Source: Treponema sp. (GTDB taxonomy: Bacteria > Spirochaetota > Spirochaetia > Treponematales > Treponemataceae). From it: a stretch of DNA of 41,520 bases. The DNA is taken from positions 1-41,520 of the forward strand of contig JAIKYZ010000082.1 in the NCBI GenBank assembly GCA_024682655.1, written 5' to 3'. The notes under the pieces were generated by a model. That model made no database searches. It was not told the origin of the DNA and saw nothing but the letters and a program-made list of their open reading frames with translations. Below, piece after piece: positions 33,901-40,879 of this stretch. Made by a program: the position numbers and the translations under genes. Positions within the stretch are counted from its first letter, which is position 1; each line of letters begins with the position of its first letter.

Positions 33901-34020
33901 TTAAAATCAAATACCGCAGGTTGTTTCAACAACCGAGGATATTTGATTCGCAATATAAGAGTTTCGCAAGAAACTCTAAATTAAATGAATGGCGATATTT
34001 TAGCCATTCAATTTAAACCT
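33901..34020. repeat. Three-hairpin repeat, copy B, abutting the parA ribosome-binding site
   Basis: Same element as at 221, differing by one deletion and one substitution at the base of the third hairpin. It ends exactly where the parA Shine-Dalgarno begins (33891-33900). If the parA transcript starts upstream, its 5' leader would contain all three hairpins. Confidence 0.9.
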
Positions 34021-34083
34021 CCCAAAAATATGCTTTTTTAATTTCTTAGTTTTTAACAGTATAAAATATTTTACAAAAAAAAT

Positions 34084-34210
34084 CTATACCTATATACCTA
34101 AATTATTATTATAAATATACCAAAGTACCGCGCGAATAGGTAAAAGAATTATATAAAACTAGGTAGAAAATATATATAAAAATACCGCAATACCGCAAAG
34201 ATAGGTATAA
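34084..34210. repeat. Left cluster of ATACC/ACCGC repeats, candidate partition site
   Basis: ATACCTATATACCTA (34086-34100) is the exact reverse complement of TAGGTATATAGGTAT at 35063 and 35140. ATACCGCAATACC (34182-34194) is the exact reverse complement of 35150-35162. Also ACCGCGCG near 34127. It could be a centromere for the ParA system. Binding is inferred only from position and repetition. Confidence 0.5.
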
Positions 34211-34707
34211 AATAAAACAGGCCCTAGGATTGATTTTGACGCGTTTTATCCCTTTTTCCGGGGTAATTATTCAATTTTGTCAAAAGACCCCCTTTTTTTT
34301 GAAGATTTGGAAAAATTGAAATTACTGGAATTTTAACTGGGAAAAGCCTTTGTCTTTAAAGTGTTTTTTACAGCTTTTCTCATTTTAATCCTTCAGTAAG
34401 GTTATTTTTGATTTTACTCTGCTTATTAGGATTTTTTTACTTTATTGATTGGGCTTATTGATTTTGTGTTTTATGTGGGAAAAGAAATTTTAGGGCTCTT
34501 TATTTTTAATTGTGAAGAAAATTATTTTGAATTAAATCCCCCTGTTATAATTATTTTTCTTTTCACCATTGCTTATGTGATTTTACAGGTAAAAGAGACT
34601 TGAGGTCTTTCTCATTTAATTTTTTTACCACATCTGAAATTTTCCTGGACCTTGAGAAAATCTGGGCCTTTATTTATTTTCCAGACTTAACAGCTGTGAA
34701 GCATAAA
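34211..34707. other. Non-coding AT-rich stretch in the replicon
   Basis: About 500 bp between the left repeat cluster and repeat copy C. It has T-rich tracts and the phrase TTTTATGTGGGAAAAG-like segments, but no ORF, no iteron and no clear hairpin. It may simply be the AT-rich part of the partition or origin region. Confidence 0.5.
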
Positions 34708-34825
34708 TAAAATCAAATACCGCAGGTTGTTTCAACAACCGAGGATATTTGATTTGCAATATAAGAGTTTCGCAAGAAACTCTAAGTTAAATTGAATGGC
34801 GATATTTCAGCCATTCAATTTAAAC
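34708..34825. repeat. Three-hairpin repeat, copy C
   Basis: Third copy, same orientation as the others, with two substitutions: T for C after the first stem and C for T in the loop of the third stem. It lies between the two inverted TAGGTATA clusters, near their axis of symmetry. Confidence 0.9.
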
Positions 34826-35060
34826 ATTTTTTAATTTTTTAGTATGGGGTTTTAATTTAATTTACAGTTTCTAATTTTATTTTAAATATCCCTGTCCTCA
34901 ATTTTTATTTAAACCCTTGCTGGCTGGATATTTTTTCGGGAAGAAAAATCAATTTTTTATTGGCACACTTTTTGCTGATATTTATTTTTTCAGATTATTT
35001 GATTAAGATTTGTAATTGTCCGAGGTAGAGAATATATCTTGTTCTGATTTTTATATTTAG

Positions 35061-35175
35061 AATAGGTATATAGGTATAACGGTAAATAGGTATATACCGC
35101 CAAAATAAGTAAAATATAAGTAAAGTTAATATATAAACTTAGGTATATAGGTATTGCGGTATAAAATACCGGTTA
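35061..35175. repeat. Right cluster of GGTATA/GCGGT repeats, candidate partition site
   Basis: TAGGTATATAGGTAT occurs exactly at 35063-35077 and 35140-35154, with further GGTATA, GGTAAA and TATACCGC units between. Inverted with respect to 34084-34210, the two clusters being symmetrical about roughly 34.62 kb. Confidence 0.5.
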
Positions 35176-35224
35176 AAATACAGTTAAAAATCCACGAAGC
35201 TCCTTTTTTGATAGAGTAGGGGAG

Positions 35225-35240
35225 TGGACTTAGGGAGTCG
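35225..35240 (-). promoter_or_regulatory. Single iteron overlapping the ribosome-binding site of the HD gene
   Basis: TGGACTTAGGGAGTCG is an iteron read on the minus strand with one change (GGTAG to GGGAG). The change creates AGGGAG, the only good Shine-Dalgarno for the ATG at 35246. An initiator bound here could cover the start of this gene. Confidence 0.65.
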
Positions 35241-35245
35241 TAACT

Positions 35246-35845
35246 ATGAAAGTAGATGAACGTTTACAAAAACAAATTGATTTTATTCTTGAAATTGATA
35301 AAGAAAAAAATATCTTCAGGCAGACCCATCTTACAAATCATGGAAGAAATGAGAATGACTCTGAACACGCCTGGCACATGGCTGTAATGGCCTATCTCTT
35401 AAAAGAATATTCAAATGAAGAGATTGATATTGGTAAGGTTATGATTATGTGTCTTCTCCACGATATAGTTGAAATTGATGCAGGAGATACTTATGCCTAT
35501 GATGAAGAAAATAAAAAAAGTCAGAAGGCTAGGGAAGAAACTGCAAAAAACAGAATTTATTCTATTTTGCCCCAGGATCAGTGCCAGGAGTTAAAAGCTC
35601 TTTTTGAAGAATTTGAAGCCTGTCAAAGTCCCGAAGCAAAATTTGCCCGGGCAATGGATAATTTTCAGCCTCTGCTTTTAAACAACAGTAATGGTGGTAG
35701 TGACTGGACAGAACATAAAGTTTCTTTTGAAAAAGTTATGGGTCGCCAGAGTGGAACAAAAAAAGGTTCCCAAAAACTTTTTGAGCTTACAAATCAGATT
35801 CTTAATGACAATCTGGAGAAGGGGAGTCTCTATAAGGAAAATTAA
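35246..35845 (+). CDS. HD-domain hydrolase, YfbR/HDDC2-like nucleotidase
   Basis: 199 residues. The HD metal-binding motif is complete: H32 or H41 region (TNHGRNENDSEHAWHMA), H72-D73 in LLHDIVEIDAGD and a later Asp in RAMDNFQPLL. The arrangement E-N-D-S-E-H and L-H-D-x-x-E matches YfbR/HDDC2-type 5'-deoxynucleotidases, which dephosphorylate dNMPs. It lies at the edge of the replicon module, its ribosome-binding site embedded in an iteron-like sequence. A link between nucleotide supply and replication is possible but inferred. A kinase gene follows after 51 bp with its own promoter. Confidence 0.83.
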   Translation: MKVDERLQKQIDFILEIDKEKNIFRQTHLTNHGRNENDSEHAWHMAVMAYLLKEYSNEEIDIGKVMIMCLLHDIVEIDAGDTYAYDEENKKSQKAREETAKNRIYSILPQDQCQELKALFEEFEACQSPEAKFARAMDNFQPLLLNNSNGGSDWTEHKVSFEKVMGRQSGTKKGSQKLFELTNQILNDNLEKGSLYKEN

Positions 35846-35874
35846 TAACATAAAAATTAAAATTCTTTTTTTTT

Positions 35875-35889
35875 ATACTATGTTATAAT
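35875..35889 (+). promoter_or_regulatory. Extended -10 promoter abutting the LytS-type kinase start
   Basis: TG-T-TATAAT (TATAAT at 35884-35889) with 7 bases before the ATG at 35897 and no Shine-Dalgarno. The transcript would start at about the A of the ATG, a leaderless layout. The -35 region is weak, as is usual with an extended -10. Confidence 0.55.
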
Positions 35890-35896
35890 TATCCAA

Positions 35897-37252
35897 ATGA
35901 AAAATAATATTGTAAATAAAGCAGGTTTTATAATTCAACTTCTGCTAATCTATACAAGTTTCTTTCTTTGTGATTATTTTGATTTCTTTACTTTACCAGC
36001 ATCATTTATAGTAAATATTTCAATGGATTATGTTGCTATGGGAGTTTGTGCAATTTTATACGGTGCTACCATGGCTCTTCCTACAAAAGTTAAAGCAGAT
36101 AGACTTTTTATGCTTATGATTTTTGTAGAAACTGTAATAATCTTTTCTGATGAATGTGCCTGGTTATTTCAAGGTCAGCCTAAATTTTCAATGGGAAATC
36201 TGATTACAAACTTTGTTTTCTATAATGGAGCCCTGGCTCTACCTTTGGTCAGTTGGTTTTACCAGATAGAAGTTTTAAAACTCAAAAATGAAAAGACAGA
36301 AAAATTTAATAAAATCATTCTTATTATCTGTATTATCTATGAAACTTCTTTGATTTTTAATAATTTCTTTGGATTCTTCTTCTCTGTTGATTTTACAACC
36401 GGTATTTATTCTCGTTCTAAATACTTCCTTATTTGTGTAATTCCAACTTATGCTCTGGTTGTTGTTTCTCTCTATTATGTTATCCGTTCAAAAGCCAGTG
36501 CAAGAATTAAGATTCCTTTTATCATTATTAACATTACACCATATATTTCAGCTACTATTCAGATTTTTACCTTTGGACTTTCCTTCCAATATATAACTGC
36601 TTTACTTGCTATTATTCTTGTTTACACAAATGTTCAGTCATCCCTTAGAGTTAATTTACAGAATGCAAAAACTCAGTTGATGGTAAGTCAGATTCAGCCA
36701 CATTTTTTGTTTAACACCCTGGCCACAATTCAGGCCCTTTGTGAAGAAGATTCAAAATTAGCCGCCGAAACTATCAATAAATTTTCAAGGTATCTTAGAG
36801 GAAATATTATGGCTCTGGATGATAATTATCTGGTGCCTTTTGAAAAAGAAATTGAACATGTTAAATGCTATGTCGATATTGAAAAGTTAAGATTTGATAA
36901 TGTAGAAGTAAGCTTTAATTTACAGGATACAGATTTTTATATTCCATATCTTTCTATTCAACCGATCGTAGAAAATGCAATAAGACATGGAGTTAGAATC
37001 AGAGATGAGGGTATGATTAAAATTGAATCTTACAAAAACGAAAATTATCATGTTGTTACTGTAAGTGATAATGGTAAAGGTTTTGATGTTGATACCCTGC
37101 AAAAGAATCTTATTAACGGTAATGTTGATGAACACGTTGGAATTAGAAATGTTTATCAGAGAATCCTCAGTATTTGCAATGGAAAGATGGAGTTTGTAAG
37201 TTCTGAGAAATTCGGCACTAGTATAACCATAAAAATTCCTTTAAAACATTAA
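35897..37252 (+). CDS. LytS-type sensor histidine kinase with a multi-helix membrane sensor
   Basis: 451 residues. Seven hydrophobic helices occupy about 10-245, with no large extracytoplasmic domain. The His-kinase domain has QIQPHFLFNTLATIQAL (phospho-acceptor near residue 268), the signature of the LytS/YehU class, then a HATPase domain with PIVENAIRHGV (N box) and DNGKGFD (G box). A small hydrophobic or membrane-derived signal is likely, given the sensor type. The response regulator gene follows by 31 bp, in one unit. The start seems leaderless. Confidence 0.9.
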   Translation: MKNNIVNKAGFIIQLLLIYTSFFLCDYFDFFTLPASFIVNISMDYVAMGVCAILYGATMALPTKVKADRLFMLMIFVETVIIFSDECAWLFQGQPKFSMGNLITNFVFYNGALALPLVSWFYQIEVLKLKNEKTEKFNKIILIICIIYETSLIFNNFFGFFFSVDFTTGIYSRSKYFLICVIPTYALVVVSLYYVIRSKASARIKIPFIIINITPYISATIQIFTFGLSFQYITALLAIILVYTNVQSSLRVNLQNAKTQLMVSQIQPHFLFNTLATIQALCEEDSKLAAETINKFSRYLRGNIMALDDNYLVPFEKEIEHVKCYVDIEKLRFDNVEVSFNLQDTDFYIPYLSIQPIVENAIRHGVRIRDEGMIKIESYKNENYHVVTVSDNGKGFDVDTLQKNLINGNVDEHVGIRNVYQRILSICNGKMEFVSSEKFGTSITIKIPLKH

Positions 37253-37283
37253 TAGAAAAACATTAAGGAAACATTAAAGGAAA

Positions 37284-38093
37284 ATGAAACTCATTTGTGT
37301 TGATGATGAAAAAATCATCCTGAAAAGTCTTGTATCTAAATGTAAAGAAATAGATTTTGTAGATGAAGTCTTTTCTTTTTCCAGTGGATTAAAGGTTCTT
37401 GAATTTCTAGATCAGAATCCAGATTGTATAATTGATGCCGTAATTCTTGATATTGATATGCCTGATATTACAGGACTTTCTCTCGCAAAAGAAATAAAAA
37501 AAAGAAATCAATTTATAGAAGTAATTTTTGTTACTAGTTTTAGTCAGTACGCTATCGAAGCATTTAAAACCCGGGCCTCTGGCTATCTTTTAAAACCCAT
37601 AAATAAAGAAGATTTACTTGAAGAACTTGAGAATGTTCAGGCAAAGAGAAATATAGATATAATTTCTGTGGGTAATAAAAAACCGGCGGGAATATATGCC
37701 CAGACTTTTGGAAATTTTGATCTTATAGTAAATGGAAATCCCGTTGAATTTGCCTGGAAAAAATCAAAAGAAGTTCTTGCTTATTTAATTGACAGGGGTG
37801 GTTCAATTGTTACCAGAAAAGAACTTGCAGCGGTAATTTTTGACGACCGGGAATATAGTAGAAGTAATCAAACCTATCTGTCTAAAATTGTGATGAGATT
37901 GCAAAAAGATTTAAAAGCAGTAAATGCCTCTGATATTTTTGTTAAAGGAAAGGACTCTTATAGTGTTAATCCTAGAATAATTACCTGTGATGCCTGGGAT
38001 TTTTTAAATGGAATTGGAAAAGAAAAGTATCACGGTGAGTATATGCTTCAATACAGTTGGGCCGAACTCAGCATTGCAAAATTCGAAAATTAG
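37284..38093 (+). CDS. Response regulator with a SARP-like winged-helix output domain
   Basis: 269 residues. The receiver spans 1-125, with acidic D7-D8, phospho-acceptor D56 (VILDIDMP) and Lys in LLKPIN. After a linker, residues 140-240 start with QTFGNFDLIVNGNPVEFAWKKSKEVLAYLIDRGG, the opening of SARP/BTAD-type winged helices that bind direct repeats. This receiver plus SARP layout pairs with LytS-class kinases instead of the usual LytTR output. TTAAAGG precedes the ATG. Three direct AACATTAA units (37245, 37259, 37270) just upstream are candidate binding sites. Targets unknown. Confidence 0.88.
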   Translation: MKLICVDDEKIILKSLVSKCKEIDFVDEVFSFSSGLKVLEFLDQNPDCIIDAVILDIDMPDITGLSLAKEIKKRNQFIEVIFVTSFSQYAIEAFKTRASGYLLKPINKEDLLEELENVQAKRNIDIISVGNKKPAGIYAQTFGNFDLIVNGNPVEFAWKKSKEVLAYLIDRGGSIVTRKELAAVIFDDREYSRSNQTYLSKIVMRLQKDLKAVNASDIFVKGKDSYSVNPRIITCDAWDFLNGIGKEKYHGEYMLQYSWAELSIAKFEN

Positions 38094-38249
38094 TTTTTTT
38101 TGATGATTTTAGAAAAAAAAACAAAAAAAATTAAAAAAAATTGCAAATTTTTTCTAAAAATACCCACATCTTTCAACACAATATGCTATAATAATAAACG
38201 TATAATGATTTTATACAACTCTCCTTTAATGTTTTTTATTTAACATGAT

Positions 38250-38289
38250 TGGGAACCTGTAAAGTTTTTACGGGTTCCCATTTTTTTTC
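38250..38289 (+). terminator. Terminator after the kinase/regulator unit
   Basis: TGGGAACC (38250-38257) pairs with GGTTCCCA (38273-38280), followed by eight T. It lies 160 bp past the regulator stop; the intervening 160 bp are A/T tracts with no ORF. Confidence 0.88.
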
Positions 38290-38310
38290 TTCAAATTAAA
38301 TATTGTAGAG

Positions 38311-38326
38311 TGGATATTGGTAGTCG
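38311..38326 (-). promoter_or_regulatory. Single iteron upstream of the metQ-like gene
   Basis: TGGATATTGGTAGTCG is identical to the iteron at 31300-31315. It lies 3 kb outside the replicon module and 58 bp upstream of the -35 of the metQ-like gene. Confidence 0.75.
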
Positions 38327-38383
38327 TTTCTTTTCCATTCAAAAATCAAATTTATCGGGCTCTAATGCTTTCCTCATATTGAA

Positions 38384-38412
38384 TTGACACTTTATTAACA
38401 AATTATTATAAA
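38384..38412 (+). promoter_or_regulatory. Promoter of the metQ-like gene
   Basis: TTGACA (38384-38389), 17 bp, TATAAA (38407-38412): the clearest sigma-70-type promoter in the window. Confidence 0.8.
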
Positions 38413-38448
38413 GATGAAAAGAGAAATCATTTAAATAAGGAGTTTCTT

Positions 38449-39228
38449 ATGAAAAAAATTATTGCATTTGCTACAATTTTGATGGCAGCAGTATCTGTAT
38501 ATGCAGACACAAAACTTAAGGTTGGAGCTACTCCAGAGCCACACGCAGATCTTTTAAATCTTGTAAAAGATGATCTTGCAGCAGAAGGAATTGAACTTGA
38601 AGTTATCGAATTCCAGGATTATGTAATCCCTAACGAAGCTGTTGAATCTGGCGAAATTGATGCTAATTATTTCCAGCATCTTCCATATCTTAATTCTTTT
38701 AATGATGAAAGAGGTTATCACCTTGTAAATGCTGGTGGAATCCACGTTGAACCATTTGCAGTTTATTCATCAAAAATTAAGGACCTTAAAGATCTTAAGA
38801 AAAAGGCAAAGATTGCTATTCCTAATGATCCAACAAATGAAGGCCGTGCACTTCTTCTTCTTCAGGATGCTGGTTTGATTACTCTTAAAGAAGGTGCTGG
38901 TTTACAGGCAACACCTCAGGATATCGCTGATAATCCTTTAAAGATTAAATTCAAGGAAATTGAAGCCGCTTCTCTTCCTCGTGTACTTCAGGATTTTGAT
39001 GCAGCTGTTATCAACGGAAACTACGCAATTCAGGCTGGTTTAAGTGCACTTAAAGATGGACTTTTTGTTGAAGGTTCTTCTTCTCCATATGTAAATGTAA
39101 TTGCCGTAAAAGAAGGTAATGAAAATAATGATGCAATCAAAGCTTTAGTTAAAGCTCTTCAGAGTGATAAAGTTAAAGAATACATCACAAATAAATATCC
39201 TAATGGCGAAGTTGTAACAGTATTCTAA
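38449..39228 (+). CDS. MetQ/NlpA-family methionine-type substrate-binding protein
   Basis: 259 residues. The signal peptide is MKKIIAFATILMAAVSVYA followed by D, a signal peptidase I site without a lipobox Cys; MetQ proteins are usually lipoproteins. The mature part has family motifs: VGATPEPHADLL, DYVIPNEAVESGEIDANYFQHLPYL, IAIPNDPTNEGRALLLL and DAAVINGNYA. The ligand is likely D/L-methionine or a related amino acid. No MetN or MetI gene is adjacent, so it must work with a transporter elsewhere. The gene has its own strong promoter and terminator, and AAGGAG precedes the ATG. An iteron lies upstream. Confidence 0.92.
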   Translation: MKKIIAFATILMAAVSVYADTKLKVGATPEPHADLLNLVKDDLAAEGIELEVIEFQDYVIPNEAVESGEIDANYFQHLPYLNSFNDERGYHLVNAGGIHVEPFAVYSSKIKDLKDLKKKAKIAIPNDPTNEGRALLLLQDAGLITLKEGAGLQATPQDIADNPLKIKFKEIEAASLPRVLQDFDAAVINGNYAIQAGLSALKDGLFVEGSSSPYVNVIAVKEGNENNDAIKALVKALQSDKVKEYITNKYPNGEVVTVF

Positions 39229-39252
39229 TAGATACTAATTCTGCCAGAAGAT

Positions 39253-39310
39253 AAAAAAAGGTCCTTCATCTTAATGCTCTGTAAGAGATGCAAAAGTGAA
39301 GGACCTTTTA
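39253..39310. terminator. Bidirectional terminator between convergent genes
   Basis: AAAAGGTCCTTCA (ending 39268) pairs with TGAAGGACCTTTT (39297-39309), with A/T runs on both sides; it separates the metQ-like gene from the leftward ABC operon. Confidence 0.88.
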
Positions 39311-39330
39311 ATTTTTAACATTAGAACTTT

Positions 39331-40122
39331 TTATTTTGTTAAATCAGTTCCGAAGTATTTTTCAGAAATTGCAGCAAGTTCTCCAGATTCTTTTAGTTCC
39401 TGGATTGCCTTATCAACTGCAGCCTTTAAGCTTTGGTTTTCAGGTCCTTTTCTAATTGGGATTGCAACTTTACTAGAATCTTCTGTCAGGGCAGCTACCT
39501 TAAAATTGTTTTCTGGTTGAACTTTCAGATAATAATAAAAAGTAGCGTTGTCATTAAGGGTAGCATCAGCTCTACCTTGTTCAACTAATTCCAGAGTCTG
39601 GTCAAAACTGTCGATTGTAATTACCTTGGCTCCGTAACTTTCAGCCAGGCTGGCATAAGTAGAACCAATTGAATTTGTAGAAGTTTTGCCCTTTAAATCC
39701 TGGTAAGATTTAATTTCTTCATTGTCTTTTCTTACGATTAAAGCTGTGTGGGTATAAGCGTAAGGTTCCGAAAAATCATATTTCAAAGATCTTTCATCTG
39801 TAATTTCAACTCCATTACAAGAAATGTCGTAACGTTTAGCGTCTAGTCCTGCAAAAATTCCATCCCAGTCTACTTCAATGAAATTTGCTTTTACGCCAAG
39901 TTTTTGGGCAATCTTCTGTCCAACTTCAACGTCATAGCCAACCAGTTGATTATTTTCATCATGGTAAGTCCAAGGGGCCCAGGCTCCTTCCATAGCAATT
40001 GTTATATAGCCCTTTTCTTTAATCTGGGCTAAAGTGTCTTTTTGATTTTCAGTCTTTTTAGTACAGCTAAGGCTAATAAAAGCGGTGGCGGCAATTATCA
40101 AAATTGTAAGTGTTTTTTTCAT
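39331..40122 (-). CDS. Polar amino-acid ABC transporter substrate-binding lipoprotein
   Basis: 263 residues. A lipoprotein signal peptide ends in SLSC with Cys20 as lipidation site. The SBP_bac_3 fold is shown by GYITIAMEGAWAPWTYHDENNQLVGYDVEVGQKIAQKLG and DISCNGVEITDERSLKYDFSEPYAY. The family binds polar amino acids, often cystine or glutamine; the exact ligand is not evident. It is the last gene of a permease, ATPase, binding-protein operon, 15 bp after the ATPase. AAGGAG precedes the ATG. Confidence 0.93.
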   Translation of the reverse strand: MKKTLTILIIAATAFISLSCTKKTENQKDTLAQIKEKGYITIAMEGAWAPWTYHDENNQLVGYDVEVGQKIAQKLGVKANFIEVDWDGIFAGLDAKRYDISCNGVEITDERSLKYDFSEPYAYTHTALIVRKDNEEIKSYQDLKGKTSTNSIGSTYASLAESYGAKVITIDSFDQTLELVEQGRADATLNDNATFYYYLKVQPENNFKVAALTEDSSKVAIPIRKGPENQSLKAAVDKAIQELKESGELAAISEKYFGTDLTK

Positions 40123-40137
40123 AGTTTTCTCCTTAAA

Positions 40138-40878
40138 CTAATGATTTTCTGTGATGGTTTTTAAGAATTCTTTTGTTCTTTCCTCTTTTGGATTTTCAAA
40201 AAATTCCCTTGTAGTATTACTTTCTATAATTTTTCCGTCTTCCATAAAAATAATTTTATTTGAGACTTTTTTAGCAAAATTTAATTCGTGGGTAACAATA
40301 AGCATTGTCATTCCTTCGTCGGCCAGTTGTTTAATTACATTTAAAACTTCGCCAATTAATTCCGGGTCCAGGGCTGATGTAGGTTCATCAAAGTAGATAA
40401 TTTCTGGATTACAGGCTAAGGCTCTGGCTATTGCAACTCTCTGCTGTTGTCCTCCAGAAATCTGATATGGATAGGATTCTAATTTATCTGCCATACCTAC
40501 TTTTTTTAGAACTTCAATTGCAGTTTTTTCTGCCTCATTCTTTTTAATTTTTCTTACGGTTATCAAACCTTCTGTAACATTTTTAAGAACATTTTTATTC
40601 CTGAATAGATTAAAATTCTGGAAAACAAAGCCTGTCTTCTGCCTTAATCTCAGTATGTCCTTTTTATTCATTGAGGAAAGATCAAATTCTTGGTCATTAA
40701 ATTTAAGCTTTCCCTTATCTGCTTTTTCCAAAAAATTAATGCAGCGTAAGAGGGTAGTTTTTCCTGAACCGGAAGGTCCAACAATTGCTATTACATCCCC
40801 TTTTTGGACAGTTAAATCTATTCCTTTTAGAACTAAAGTCTGACCAAAAGTTTTTTGAAGATTTTTTATTTCCAGCAT
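40138..40878 (-). CDS. Polar amino-acid ABC transporter ATP-binding protein
   Basis: 246 residues. Walker A is GPSGSGKTT, the Q-loop lies in GFVFQNFNLF, the signature is ISGGQQQRVAIARAL, Walker B is IIYFDEPTSALDP, and the H-loop His is in IVTHELNFA. These are classical PAAT-family (GlnQ/ArtP-like) motifs. It starts immediately after the permease stop codon, with AGGAGATA as its ribosome-binding site. It drives import with the binding protein downstream. Confidence 0.95.
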   Translation of the reverse strand: MLEIKNLQKTFGQTLVLKGIDLTVQKGDVIAIVGPSGSGKTTLLRCINFLEKADKGKLKFNDQEFDLSSMNKKDILRLRQKTGFVFQNFNLFRNKNVLKNVTEGLITVRKIKKNEAEKTAIEVLKKVGMADKLESYPYQISGGQQQRVAIARALACNPEIIYFDEPTSALDPELIGEVLNVIKQLADEGMTMLIVTHELNFAKKVSNKIIFMEDGKIIESNTTREFFENPKEERTKEFLKTITENH

Positions 40879-40879
40879 C

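Noticed and set aside
33888..33953. A 22-residue N-terminal extension of ParA read from inside the three-hairpin repeat
   Set aside because: The true start has AGGAGG directly upstream and begins at the conserved MKIITVALQKGGVGKT; the extension is translated repeat sequence.
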